Shown: positions 43,487-52,860, counted from the stretch's first letter. The stretch is 64,000 nt of DNA from JAXDAY01 sp034679345 (GCA_034679345.1 JAXDAY010000018.1:7364-71363), one strand, 5' to 3'. Numbers and translations: made by a program. Notes: a model not told the origin generated them from the letters alone.

Positions 43487-44169
43487 ACATCAGCCACGAT
43501 ATCTGGATCTGGGTCGGCGTCTTTCTGACCCTCTCTGTTCTTTCCTTCCTCTACAAGGACAACCCGTTCTACCGGTTCGCGGAGCACCTGTGGGTGGGGA
43601 TCGCCAACGGCTACTCGATCTCATTCATGTATCACAGGGTGATCGTGCCGGTGATGCTCGAGCCGTTCGGGCAAGCCTTCCGGACGGCGGCGGACACCGG
43701 GCTCTCGGCCGAGCTGTTCAACCCGCTCGCCCCCTCGAACTTCCTCTTGATCATTCCGGGGTTGGTGGGGTGCATGTACTTCTTCCGCTTCGTGCCGAAG
43801 ATGGCATGGCTCGTGCGCGTGCCGATCGGGATCTTCATGGGTTATTACACGGCCTACGCGGTGCCCGCGGCGCTCGAGGGGAGCGTCTTCCCGCAGATGC
43901 GGGGGACGATCGTGACCCAGTCGAGCTTCTCTCCGTTCCTCGAGGGGATCTGGGCGCTCCTGGTGCTGGTCGGCGTGATCGGAACGCTCACCTACTTCTT
44001 CTTCTCGAAGGAGCACAAGGGGATCATCAGCTTCGGCGCGAAGACCGGGATCATCTACATCATGGTCGGCTTCGGCGCTTCGTTCGGTTTCACGGTGATG
44101 GCGCGCATCTCGCTCGCCATCGGGCGGTTCATGTTCCTGCTGAGGGATTGGCTGGGGATATTGACCTGA
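43483..44169 (+). CDS. Multi-helix membrane protein ending the cluster
   Basis: A 228-residue membrane protein with about five or six helices (IWIWVGVFLTLSVLSFLY, NFLLIIPGLVGCMYFFRFV, LVRVPIGIFMGYYTAYAVPAAL, GIWALLVLVGVIGTLTYFFF, TGIIYIMVGFGASFGFTVMARI). A periplasm- or cytosol-facing loop (MLEPFGQAFRTAADTGLSAELFNPLAP) follows helix 1. Not recognised. It overlaps the preceding gene by four bases (ATGA) and is the last gene of the cluster, 33 bases before the convergent gene at 44203. Confidence 0.8.
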   Translation: MNISHDIWIWVGVFLTLSVLSFLYKDNPFYRFAEHLWVGIANGYSISFMYHRVIVPVMLEPFGQAFRTAADTGLSAELFNPLAPSNFLLIIPGLVGCMYFFRFVPKMAWLVRVPIGIFMGYYTAYAVPAALEGSVFPQMRGTIVTQSSFSPFLEGIWALLVLVGVIGTLTYFFFSKEHKGIISFGAKTGIIYIMVGFGASFGFTVMARISLAIGRFMFLLRDWLGILT

Positions 44170-44202
44170 CGGGGGGATCGTCGTAGAAGGCGACGAGTCG
44201 AG

Positions 44203-44889
44203 TCACGGGGATCGCGCTGTTGAGGCGCTGTCCTCCGCGGACCTCCATCGCACCACGATGTCTGTTTCGGGCATGAACTCGCGCGCCTCGTACGTGTAGT
44301 ACACGCCTGCGCTGTCCGTGCGCGCCTCGAAGGGGTAGCTGAACTCGACCGGAGTCGCTTTTTCCGGAAGGCGGATCTCGAAGCGCGCGCGTCGAAGCGG
44401 CCTCTGCCACGCCTTTGTCGTCGTGACGATGTAGCGCGCGTAGTCGGCGAGCAGCGCCTGCCTGTAGACGGTCTCGAGCGTGAGCGTGTCGCCGTCGCAG
44501 GGGGGGGTGTTCCAGCGAACGCCGGAGGCGGCGCGGCTGGGCTCCCACCGCAGACTGCGCGGTTCTCCTCCATCGACCGAGGCGGATGCCGCGACCATCC
44601 GCGCGCCGCCCAGGAGCGAATCCTCCGGGAACGGATAGAACAGGCTCACAGGCCCCGCGGATCTCTCGAAGCAGGTGAGATCGTAGGTTCCGCGGACCTC
44701 GAGGCTGTCATCGACGATGGCCAGGCGGATCCACTCCGAATCGAACGAGAGACTGAAGCGCGGCGGGTCGCTCGCCGTCGCGAGCGGGGGGGCGGCGCCG
44801 CAGGCAAGCGCCCAGGCGGCGCCCACCGTCAGGATGCGCGACAGGCTCAATCCGCGGCGGCGGCGCCCGGCACTCTGCCTCTCACTCAT
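44203..44889 (-). CDS. Secreted protein of unknown function
   Basis: A 228-residue exported protein. The signal peptide is preceded by a basic stretch (ERQSAGRRRRGLSLSRILTVGAAWALACGAAPPLATA). The mature part is beta-rich (FSLSFDSEWIRLAIVDDSLEVRGTYDLTCFERSAGPVSLFYPFPEDSLLGG) and ends DIVVRWRSAEDSASTARSP, without either sorting-domain type. A cysteine at GAWALACG lies too early for a lipobox. Function unknown. GAGGGAGAG precedes ATG 44889. Confidence 0.78.
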   Translation of the reverse strand: MSERQSAGRRRRGLSLSRILTVGAAWALACGAAPPLATASDPPRFSLSFDSEWIRLAIVDDSLEVRGTYDLTCFERSAGPVSLFYPFPEDSLLGGARMVAASASVDGGEPRSLRWEPSRAASGVRWNTPPCDGDTLTLETVYRQALLADYARYIVTTTKAWQRPLRRARFEIRLPEKATPVEFSYPFEARTDSAGVYYTYEAREFMPETDIVVRWRSAEDSASTARSP

Positions 44890-44955
44890 GGATCGAATCT
44901 CTCCCTCGGGCGGCAGGCTCCGGCGCCGCCGCCCTCCGCGGAGCCGGTTGGGCCC

Positions 44956-46176
44956 CTACCGTATCACGACGACGCGCTTGCTCTGCACGACTCCGCCGGC
45001 CGCCAGCCGCACCATATAGACTCCGGGCGCGACATGATTGCCCTCCGCATCTCGGCCATCCCACAAGATCGTGTGAGCGCCGGGCGATCGCTCGGCGTCG
45101 AGCAGGCGGGCGATGAGCCGCCCCGACGCGTCGAAGACGTCGCAGCGGATCGACTCTGTCGTCTGATTGCGAAACGACCAGGCGAACGGTCCGGAACACG
45201 GATTGCCGGAGTCCAGGCGCAGATCGATCCCGGAGGTTCTAGACGGCGCGTCCAATCCGTTCCGCGCTTCAAGGACATTCACCCGGACCGGCATGCAACG
45301 GGCGATGGAGGTGCCGCTCTCGATCTGCACCTCGGTTTCGTACACCCCCGCGGCGACTCCATTCAGATCCGCATCCAGGATGAGATTGGCGGTCGACGCC
45401 TGGCTTCCGCGCCAGGCCCCCGTCAGCCACTCCAGCCCCGTGTTGACATGCAGATCGCACCCTCCATATCCATTGAAGACTCGCACTCGCCCTTCCGCAT
45501 GGGCCGTGCCGCCCTCGATCCCTCGCAACACGAGCGGATACTCGGGCGGCACAGGTTCGCACTCGAAGTCCCACTCGTACCAGGCGCACGGCTGGTTCGT
45601 GTATTCACAACCGGCGCCTGCTTCCGCATAAACGCCATCGAGGCTCGCCCACCATCCGTCGGGATAGCATCCCACCCAGACGCGCGCGTCCTGGCCCCTC
45701 TCGAGCCGGCCGTAGCCATCGACCCAGAACAAGAGGGTCAAGGCGAGAAACGGGTGACCGGGGTCGGGACAGGGCCAATCGATTTCGAGATGATGCGGAT
45801 TGTCGCCGTAGACATCGAGCGAGCAGGTTCCGCCCTGGCAGCACTCCCCATAGTCGAAGTACCAGTTGTTCGGCCAGGAGAGATCGGTGACGAACTTGCT
45901 GACGATGCCGCCGTAGCCCCCCGTGGTCAGATCGATGAAGACCTGGAACTGGATGTAGCCGACTTCGGACGTGCTCGACTGCGCATCGGAGCAACTGACG
46001 ATGTCGGACTGACAAAGCGGCCACTGTCCCGGATACGGCCGAACGTCGAAGAAGACGATGCCCGCCGGAACGATGTTGGCCGCCGCTCGCGATACGGGAA
46101 ACAAGAGCCCCGCAGCGACTGCCAAGCCGATGAGGATCCGGAGCCCGGAGCGCGGACGGAAACGGGGAGGCGCCAC
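44956..46176 (-). CDS. Secreted protein with FlgD-like sorting domain
   Basis: A 406-residue exported protein. Signal peptide region LRILIGLAVAAGLLFPVSRAAA is followed by a cysteine-rich, aromatic domain (FFDVRPYPGQWPLCQSDIVSCSDAQSS; DYGECCQGGTCSLDVYGD; CEYTNQPCAWYEWDFECEP), an immunoglobulin-like segment, and an 85-residue FlgD-like C-terminal domain (NQTTESIRCDVFDASGRLIARLLD... ILWDGRDAEGNHVAPGVYMVRL) of the type used by type IX secretion. The start is GTG at 46176 (VAPPRFRPRSGL), preceded by GAAGGAGG at ideal distance; the frame extends far upstream into dnaE2 but that is a shadow. Function of the body is unknown. Confidence 0.85.
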   Translation of the reverse strand: MAPPRFRPRSGLRILIGLAVAAGLLFPVSRAAANIVPAGIVFFDVRPYPGQWPLCQSDIVSCSDAQSSTSEVGYIQFQVFIDLTTGGYGGIVSKFVTDLSWPNNWYFDYGECCQGGTCSLDVYGDNPHHLEIDWPCPDPGHPFLALTLLFWVDGYGRLERGQDARVWVGCYPDGWWASLDGVYAEAGAGCEYTNQPCAWYEWDFECEPVPPEYPLVLRGIEGGTAHAEGRVRVFNGYGGCDLHVNTGLEWLTGAWRGSQASTANLILDADLNGVAAGVYETEVQIESGTSIARCMPVRVNVLEARNGLDAPSRTSGIDLRLDSGNPCSGPFAWSFRNQTTESIRCDVFDASGRLIARLLDAERSPGAHTILWDGRDAEGNHVAPGVYMVRLAAGGVVQSKRVVVIR

Positions 46177-46328
46177 TTCAACCTCCTTCGGGCGGCGCGT
46201 TCGGCCACCGCGGCTTGCCGGCGCCGCCGCGCGAGAGATGAGGGATCTCTCGACCGGGAGGAATTCTACGCTCTTCCGCCTGGCGGTCAACGATACCCAG
46301 CGCTTCGCCCCGTCCGGGCTCATCGCTC

Positions 46329-46358
46329 TTGACATAGCATACACTTGTTCGGTATCCT
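46329..46358 (+). promoter_or_regulatory. SOS promoter of dnaE2 with degenerate LexA box
   Basis: TTGACA at 46329-46334, TATCCT at 46353-46358 (18-base spacer), with CATACACTTGTTCG at 46338-46351 in between. It matches CGAACRNRYGTTCG at 11 of 14 positions, with an intact right half-site and a weak left half. The layout copies the promoters of lexA and dinB, but repression should be weaker. Confidence 0.65.
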
Positions 46359-46378
46359 TCCACTTATCGAGGGGAGAC

Positions 46379-46498
46379 GTGAGCCGAGAGGAAGTGCCGG
46401 TGATGCCACCGCGAGAGGAGCCCCGGAGATCGGGGTGCGCCTCGGGGCCGTCGAGCGGGCCTGAGCGGCAAGCGTCCGCCACCGGGGAGGCGCGGTGA
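46379..46498 (+). CDS. Possible 39-residue leader peptide before dnaE2
   Basis: A GTG-started frame (VSREEVPVMPPREEPRRSGC...) that begins behind AGGGGAG and ends overlapping the dnaE2 start by four bases (GTGA), exactly where coupled translation would be useful. It shows no domain or signal. It is either a translated leader, a remnant of a missing upstream gene (other species have imuA-imuB here), or a chance frame. Evidence for protein production is only the ribosome site and overlap. Confidence 0.35.
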   Translation: MSREEVPVMPPREEPRRSGCASGPSSGPERQASATGEAR

Positions 46499-49400
46499 CG
46501 CCTCCCGCGCCGGCCCACCAGGCGCCCGGACCCGTGCCGGTCCCGCTCATCGTCCGCAGCGCCTACTCCCTCGCGCGAGGCGTCGCGCTTCCGTCGCGTC
46601 TCCTCTCCCGCGCGCGCGCCCACGGGCTCGATCGGATCGCGCTCACCGACCGCGACAATCTCTACGGCGCAGTCGCCTTCCTCCGCGATGCCGAGGCGCA
46701 CGGCATCATCCCGATCCTTGGCGCCGAGGTCACCCCACGCCCCGGCCCTCCGCTCCCGCCGGGCGAGGAGGGGATCCGTGGGGGTCCACGCGGGCGCTAC
46801 GACGCGCCCGGCTCCGCCGTGCTGCTCGTTCGCGAGCCGGCGGGTTACGCGTCGCTCTGCCGCATCCTGACCGCGCGCCACCTCGCGCCGAGCTTCGATC
46901 TGATCGAGGCGATCGCGCGTCACGCCGAGGGCCTCGCGATCCTCGCGCGCGACGGCGAGCTGCTCGACCGTCTCGCGGCCGCGGCGCCACGCGGCAGCCT
47001 CTACGCCGCCGTCACGCGCCCCGCTCCCGCCGGCTCGCCGGAGGAGCGCGCCCTGCGCGACTCCGCCCGCCGCTTCGGCGTCCCGCTCATCGGCACCGTC
47101 GACTGCTACCTCGCCAAGCCGCGCGACGCCCGCGCCCACGCGCTGCTCGCCGCCGTCCGCGAGAACGAGCTTCTCACGCGTCTCGAGCCCGCGGCGATCG
47201 CGCCGCCTGGCCGCCATCTACCCGACCCGGCCGAGACGTTCCGTCTCTTCGCAGACGATCCAGCGCTTCTCGCCGCGGCGCGCGATCTCGCCATCTCCTG
47301 CCGCTTCAGCGCCGCCGATCTGCCCGAGCCGGGCTCGCTCTTCCCGAAGCTCCCGCTCCCGGAAGGGGAGAGCGCCTACGACCGCCTGTACCGGATGACG
47401 CAGGAGGGAATCCGACGCCGCTATCGCCGCGTCACCCCCGAGATCGGCCGCCGCCTCTCCTGGGAGCTCGAGCAGATCCACGCGCAGGGGTTCACCGACT
47501 ACTTCGTCGTCGTGGGGGACCTCGTCGCGGCGGCGCGCGCCCGCGGCATTCCGACCGTCGGCCGCGGCAGCGGCGCCTCTTCGCTCGTCTCCTATCTCCT
47601 CGGGATCACCAACGTCGATCCCGTGCGTTACCGCCTCACCTTCGAACGCTTCCTCCACCGGCTCCGTCGCGATCTGCCCGATCTCGACATCGACCTCTGC
47701 TGGCGAAGGCGGGATGAGGTGATCGCGCACGTGTACGAGACCTACGGCGCGGATCGCGTGGCGATGATCTCGACGCACAATCACTACCAGGCGCGCGGCG
47801 CGTTCCGCGAGGCGGCGAAGGCTTACGGCCTGCCGGCCGAGCGGATCGATCGCCTCGCCCGCGCGATCCCTTCCTTCCACCCGGGCCCCTTGAAAGAGGC
47901 GATCCGCTCCACGCCCCTCGGGCAACGCATCGACCTCGAGCAGCCGCCCCTTCCCGATCTCGTCGCCGCCGTCGACGGGATCCTGGGCCTGCCGCACACG
48001 CTCGGCATCCACTGCGGCGGGATCGTCATCGGGCCGGGACCGCTCGACTCCTGGCTCCCGCTGGAGCAGGCCACGAAGGGGATCGTCGTCACGCAGTATG
48101 AGATGAACGCCGTCGAGGCGGTGGGGCTCGTGAAGATCGATCTGCTCGGCAACCGCGCCCTATCCACGATCGCCGAGACCTGCGAGACGATCCGCGCGAG
48201 CGGCGCCGCCCCTCCCGATCTCGAGGCGATCCCGGATCCCGATCCGGCCTGCGCGCGCATGCTCTCGAGCGGGGAGACGCTGGGCTGTTTTCAGATCGAA
48301 TCGCCGGGGATGCGCAATCTCCTGAAGATGCTCGGCACCGACGGTCTCGCCGGCGCGATCGCCGCCCTCTCGCTGATCCGCCCCGGCCCCGCGGGATCGG
48401 GGATGAAGGATCGCTTCATCCGTCGCGCCCGCGGCGAGGAGCCCACGGTCTATCTCCACCCGCGCCTCGAGCCGCTGCTCGAATCCACTCACGGCGTTCT
48501 CCTCTACGAGGAGGACGTGATCTGCGTCGCCTCGGAGATCGGAGGCTTCGACCGGGCGGTCGGCGATCTGCTGCGCCGCGCGATCGCCGCGGCGAGCGCG
48601 GTCGCGGCCGATCCGGCGCTGGGAGAGCGGCCGCCCTCCCCGCGCCGCCGCGACGGCTCCGATCCCTGGCGCGGGCTCGATCCGCGCGCGCTGGAGAACC
48701 GCTTCATCGAGAGCGCCGTGCGCAATCGCATCGATGCCGACATCGCCCGCGCGGTCTGGGCGGAGCTCGCGCGCTTCGGCTCCTACGCGTTCTGCAAGGC
48801 CCACGCCTCGGGCTACGGCATTCTCGCCTACCAGTCGGTCTACCTGAAGGCGCACCACGCCGGGCCCTTCTACGCCGCGCTGATGAACAACCACCAGGGG
48901 ATGTATCCGAAGCGCGTTCATGTCGAGGACGCCCGCCGCCGCGGGATCGCGATCGCGCCTCCTTGCGTTCACGCCTCCCGCGCCGGGTGGACATGGGACG
49001 GATCGCAACTCCGCTGCGGTCTCGCGCAGGTGCGCCATCTCTCGACGCGCACGATCGAGGCGATTCTCGCCCGGCGCGGCCGCGAAGGCTTCGCCGACCT
49101 CGATGAGTTCCTCGCGCGCACGGGAGCCGACGTGGGCGAGACGCGGTCCCTGATCCTCTGCGGCGCCCTTGACGCCCTGCCGCCGCGGCCCCGCCCTGCG
49201 AAACTCTGGCGTTTGGCGTGCATCGCGCGCGCCGGCGGTCTGCGCGACGAGACGGGCGCGGCGCGTCTCGGGATCGAAGCGTCCCCGGCGCCGCCGGGTC
49301 CCTGGCGCGAGTTCGACCCCGCGACGCGCGTGCGTCACGAGCTCGAGACGCTCGATCTGGCGATCAGCGCGCATCCGGTCGCCGTGCTCTGCGAACAGCT

Positions 49401-49722
49401 CGCGGCGGAAGGGCGGTTGCCGCCCGCGGTCCCTGCCGCCGCGATCGAGACCCATGAGCGCGCGAGCGTCATCGGGATCCTCTCGGCGGCGCGCCGCGTG
49501 AGGACGAAACGGGGGGAGTCGATGCTCTTTCTCACGCTGGAGGACGCCTCGGGCCTCGCCGAGTGCACCCTCTTCCCGCAAACCTATGCGCGGGAGGCGG
49601 GGAAGATCCGAGGAGGGTGGCTCCTGCGCGCCTGCGGAACGGTCGAGTCGCCGCACGGGGCGGCGACTCTCACCGTCGATGCGATCGAGGCCCTGGGGCC
49701 ATGCCCGTCGGCGGACGCCTAG
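46495..49722 (+). CDS. dnaE2: Error-prone DNA polymerase III alpha subunit DnaE2
   Basis: A 1075-residue C-family polymerase for mutagenic translesion synthesis under the SOS response. The catalytic acidic triad is present at about D398, D400 (PDLDIDL) and D549 (VKIDLLGNRALS). The PHP domain is present in outline (RIALTDRDNLYGAVAF) but its opening motif reads PLIVRSAYSL in place of HxHSxYS, so the metal-binding histidines there are lost. The C-terminus is an OB-fold (RASVIGILSAARRVRTKRGESMLFLTLEDASG). No imuA or imuB gene is adjacent, unlike the typical cassette. GGGGAGG precedes GTG 46495. The last bases overlap the convergent gene at 49719. Confidence 0.92.
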   Translation: MTPPAPAHQAPGPVPVPLIVRSAYSLARGVALPSRLLSRARAHGLDRIALTDRDNLYGAVAFLRDAEAHGIIPILGAEVTPRPGPPLPPGEEGIRGGPRGRYDAPGSAVLLVREPAGYASLCRILTARHLAPSFDLIEAIARHAEGLAILARDGELLDRLAAAAPRGSLYAAVTRPAPAGSPEERALRDSARRFGVPLIGTVDCYLAKPRDARAHALLAAVRENELLTRLEPAAIAPPGRHLPDPAETFRLFADDPALLAAARDLAISCRFSAADLPEPGSLFPKLPLPEGESAYDRLYRMTQEGIRRRYRRVTPEIGRRLSWELEQIHAQGFTDYFVVVGDLVAAARARGIPTVGRGSGASSLVSYLLGITNVDPVRYRLTFERFLHRLRRDLPDLDIDLCWRRRDEVIAHVYETYGADRVAMISTHNHYQARGAFREAAKAYGLPAERIDRLARAIPSFHPGPLKEAIRSTPLGQRIDLEQPPLPDLVAAVDGILGLPHTLGIHCGGIVIGPGPLDSWLPLEQATKGIVVTQYEMNAVEAVGLVKIDLLGNRALSTIAETCETIRASGAAPPDLEAIPDPDPACARMLSSGETLGCFQIESPGMRNLLKMLGTDGLAGAIAALSLIRPGPAGSGMKDRFIRRARGEEPTVYLHPRLEPLLESTHGVLLYEEDVICVASEIGGFDRAVGDLLRRAIAAASAVAADPALGERPPSPRRRDGSDPWRGLDPRALENRFIESAVRNRIDADIARAVWAELARFGSYAFCKAHASGYGILAYQSVYLKAHHAGPFYAALMNNHQGMYPKRVHVEDARRRGIAIAPPCVHASRAGWTWDGSQLRCGLAQVRHLSTRTIEAILARRGREGFADLDEFLARTGADVGETRSLILCGALDALPPRPRPAKLWRLACIARAGGLRDETGAARLGIEASPAPPGPWREFDPATRVRHELETLDLAISAHPVAVLCEQLAAEGRLPPAVPAAAIETHERASVIGILSAARRVRTKRGESMLFLTLEDASGLAECTLFPQTYAREAGKIRGGWLLRACGTVESPHGAATLTVDAIEALGPCPSADA

Positions 49723-52700
49723 CGGATCCGCAGGATCCGGATCGCGCGCTCCCCTCCCGGATCCGAGCGCAGACGCGCCCAGTAGGCTCCCGCGGGAAGC
49801 GCGTTGCCACGGTCGTCGCGTCCGTCCCAGAGGATCTCGCCGCGCGGTCCTGCGGGACTCTCGGGTCGATGCAGCGTGCGGACGCGCCGGCCTGTCGCGT
49901 CATGGATCGTGAGGGCGAAACGGGCGGCCGCGGGGCTCGCATATCGAAGCCGGATGGAATCGCGGAAGGGGTTGCCCGAGGAGAGGATCTCGATGCCGCC
50001 ACCCCCCTCGACCGCCCGCGCGATCCACGGCCCGGCGTACTCGTCGATCGGATCCTGGATCCAGTAGGCATAGGCGCGCCCGGGTTCGACTTGTCCGTCG
50101 ACGAAGAGATAGTCCGTGCCGCCCGGGGAGAGCGGACCCACCGGCTGGGCATCCACGCGGACCGCGTCCACGCCCGGCTCTGCGGCCGGATCGGACCCCT
50201 CGAGGATCTGCCGCCAGACCCGATACCGCGCGCCGGCGCGATCGAACGGGACCGACCAGAGCAACGCGATCCCCTCCTCGCGCTCCTCGATCGACCAGCC
50301 GGTCAGGGCGACCGCGGAATACTCGCCGTCGAAGGTCCAGTTCACCCGGCGAGCGTAGACATCCCATCCGCGCCCCTCGCGGTTGTTTGTGTAAACGTAC
50401 TGGATCAGGTTCTCCTTGACGGCGGCGCCGCCGGGGATCGACATCACCATTCCGCCATCCGCTCCGATCGAATAGGGAATGCCGATCTTCGATCCATCCG
50501 CCTCGAAGCGTTGCGCCATCATCCGCGCAGAATCGGCCCGCGTGTCCCAGAAGGTGACGAGGAAACGTCCGTTCGGCTCCATCGAGACTTGCGGGTACTT
50601 CGATCCGCGGTGACCGATGTCGATCGAGAAGGGGATCTCGGTGTCCAACGCGCGTTCCGTCTTGAAGCTCGGCAGGATCACAAGGGTCCCGATGACGAAT
50701 CCGGTGCCCAGCGGATTGTCGTCCCAGACGACGACGAATCGATCCGGCGCGGCCGCGACCGACGGATTGAGCTGCGGGACGACGGAGCTGCCCTCGAAGG
50801 CGCTCAACGGCCGATTCTCCTGGATCCGCAATCCAGTGGGACCGAGCCGCTGCGCGTAGACGTCGAAGTTGCCGCGTCGGGAGTCGAGCCATGTGACGAC
50901 GACCTCGCCCGTACCGGAGACGGCCACCGCGGGAGACTCCTGCGAGGCGCTGGCATAGGCGCGGTCGATGACGCGGATCGTGTCCCCGTCGATCGTGCCG
51001 TCCGACAGGTAGGGTTGAGCGAGAATCTCTCCACCGTTGTCGGTCCCCTCGTCCCGCCAGACGAGGATGTAGCCATTGCCGGGCAAGGGCGCGATCTTCG
51101 GGGAGAGGTGCTGGCCGAAGCCCGCGGTCAAGACGACGTTGTTTCCGATCGGCGCGCCGGTCGGGTCGAAGTTCTGGCTGAAAACGCTCGAGACGCCGTC
51201 GGCGGCGACGAGCGTCCAGGCCACCACCGCATAGCCGTCGCCCGTGATCCCCACCGCGGGCCGGTTGCGGAGGAGATCGCGAAGGTTGGTGGCGGGGACG
51301 CTCACGGATCCGGTCGTGCTCTCGCTGATCCGAAACGACCGCCCCGTGGGGCGTCCCGTGTTGTCGAGCAGCGCCCCGTAGATGCTCAGGCCGCCGGTTC
51401 GGAAGTCCTCCCAGGCGACGAATGCCCTGTTGTCCGAGTAGAGCGCGACGCTCGGCAGAAGTTGGCTCGCCGTTCCCTCGACGAGTTCGACTCCTCCGGT
51501 CGTCCCATCGGCGGTCCCATCGGCGTTGACCCTCAGATGCGCGACGAGATCCCATCCGTCCCGGTTGTCCCACCAGAGGAGGTGTCGGCCGCTGGCGGCG
51601 TCGCCGAAGACCGACAGGGAGCGCGGCACCAGGACCCCGTTGATCGGGTCAGGGGGATCCTCGATCAGGTTCACCGCGCCAACGGGTGTGGCGGGGAGCG
51701 CGACCCGCCTCGAGTAGAATCGAGTCTTCGCGCTGGGACCTGCGGTCCAGACGATGAGCAGGTCTCCGTCATCGGATTCCAGGATCTCGGGCCGCCGTGG
51801 TGTCACAGTCTGGTTCTCGTCGGTGATTCGGAGATCGGGAGTAGCCGGCTCGAGATCCGAGTCGAAGGCCCGGCCATGGATGTTGACCCTTCCCTCGAAG
51901 GTGGCGATCCACGAGACGAAGACCCCGTAGGGACCCGCGGCGATCGCCGGCTCCCCTTGCGCCCAGATCGGATCCTCGTCGACCGTGACGATCGATCCCA
52001 GGCTTCCCTCGGAGGAGATCGTGCGCATCAAGATCCGCGCCGGTTCGACTCTCTCCTGCCAGACCGCGACCCACCCCCCGTCGTGCGGAGCGACGCGGAC
52101 CGAAGTCTGGGGCGCGTTGCTCTCGGGGTGAATCGGGAAATCGGCTGCGGCCATTCCGAGGTCAGGGTCGATCCTGCGGGCCCGAACGCGCGCGAAAATG
52201 GTCGATCCCTCGGTCCATGCCACGAGCCCCTGATCGCCGTCGATGGCGAGGCTCGGGTCCGAACGGTAGTCGATGACCGCCTCGTCGCTCACCTCGACCG
52301 ACGCGCCGAGGGCGCCGGAGGAGTCGATCCGCACTGCGCGCAGGCGCTCGCGTCCCCCGCGCCCCTCGCTCCAGACGACGATGCACCGCCGATCGCCGAT
52401 CGAGGCGGCCAGCGGCCCCTCCAGGGGGAGCGGAGTGAGGTTCTCGGCGAAGAGGCCGTAGCCGTCGGTGACGGCGCGGCCTTCTCCCAGCGGCGCGTCG
52501 AGAGCGTCAAAGGTCCGGGTGAACAGCGCGGGGAAGCCCAGGCGGTAATCCAGCCACACGGCGGTCCATGAGCCGTCGGGATGAGTCGCGCCGCCGACGT
52601 CCCGCTGGTATTCCTGTCCGCTCGCGTCATCGTTGATTCGCCACTCGGGCGGAGGCTGCGCGCCAGCCGAGCTGGCCCCCGTGAGGAGCACGGCGAAGGC

Positions 52701-52730
52701 GATCGCTGCGGTCCAGAGCTTGGACTCCAT
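49719..52730 (-). CDS. Large secreted repeat protein with FlgD-like sorting domain
   Basis: A 1003-residue exported protein. Signal peptide MESKLWTAAIAFAVLLTGASSAGA (AQ follows). The body is built of repeated beta-rich blades of about 50-70 residues, each with a pattern like (V)xWxDxR/AxW and (S)xxFGD (e.g. WTAVWLDYRLGFPALFTRTFDA, CIVVWSEGRGGRERLRAVRIDS, GWVAVWQERVEPARILMRTISS, DLLIVWTAGPSAKTRFYSRRVA). This resembles a beta-propeller or sialidase-like fold. The C-terminus (IEILSSGNPFRDSIRLRY... ILWDGRDDRGNALPAGAYWARL) is a FlgD-like type IX sorting domain. AGGAGGG precedes ATG 52730. Ligand unknown. A promoter candidate lies at 52831-52860. Confidence 0.88.
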   Translation of the reverse strand: MESKLWTAAIAFAVLLTGASSAGAQPPPEWRINDDASGQEYQRDVGGATHPDGSWTAVWLDYRLGFPALFTRTFDALDAPLGEGRAVTDGYGLFAENLTPLPLEGPLAASIGDRRCIVVWSEGRGGRERLRAVRIDSSGALGASVEVSDEAVIDYRSDPSLAIDGDQGLVAWTEGSTIFARVRARRIDPDLGMAAADFPIHPESNAPQTSVRVAPHDGGWVAVWQERVEPARILMRTISSEGSLGSIVTVDEDPIWAQGEPAIAAGPYGVFVSWIATFEGRVNIHGRAFDSDLEPATPDLRITDENQTVTPRRPEILESDDGDLLIVWTAGPSAKTRFYSRRVALPATPVGAVNLIEDPPDPINGVLVPRSLSVFGDAASGRHLLWWDNRDGWDLVAHLRVNADGTADGTTGGVELVEGTASQLLPSVALYSDNRAFVAWEDFRTGGLSIYGALLDNTGRPTGRSFRISESTTGSVSVPATNLRDLLRNRPAVGITGDGYAVVAWTLVAADGVSSVFSQNFDPTGAPIGNNVVLTAGFGQHLSPKIAPLPGNGYILVWRDEGTDNGGEILAQPYLSDGTIDGDTIRVIDRAYASASQESPAVAVSGTGEVVVTWLDSRRGNFDVYAQRLGPTGLRIQENRPLSAFEGSSVVPQLNPSVAAAPDRFVVVWDDNPLGTGFVIGTLVILPSFKTERALDTEIPFSIDIGHRGSKYPQVSMEPNGRFLVTFWDTRADSARMMAQRFEADGSKIGIPYSIGADGGMVMSIPGGAAVKENLIQYVYTNNREGRGWDVYARRVNWTFDGEYSAVALTGWSIEEREEGIALLWSVPFDRAGARYRVWRQILEGSDPAAEPGVDAVRVDAQPVGPLSPGGTDYLFVDGQVEPGRAYAYWIQDPIDEYAGPWIARAVEGGGGIEILSSGNPFRDSIRLRYASPAAARFALTIHDATGRRVRTLHRPESPAGPRGEILWDGRDDRGNALPAGAYWARLRSDPGGERAIRILRIR

Positions 52731-52830
52731 CTTCCCTCCTGAAGCCGTCGGCGTTCTTCGCACGCGCTGGACGGCGACCTACTGCCACCCCGGCGGGAGG
52801 GAGAATCGACCGATCCTCCATCTGAGCGTG

Positions 52831-52860
52831 AGTGTAGGAAGGAGTCACTGGAGGCGGCAA
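52831..52860 (-). promoter_or_regulatory. Possible promoter of the large secreted protein
   Basis: On the minus strand, TTGCCG (52860-52855) and TACACT (52836-52831) with an 18-base spacer, about 95 bases before the ATG at 52730. A moderate sigma70 match in an otherwise featureless 217-base gap. Confidence 0.35.

Noticed and set aside
49563..52571. A 1002-codon plus-strand frame over the large secreted protein.
   Set aside because: Antisense shadow; the minus-strand protein has signal peptide, repeats and sorting domain.
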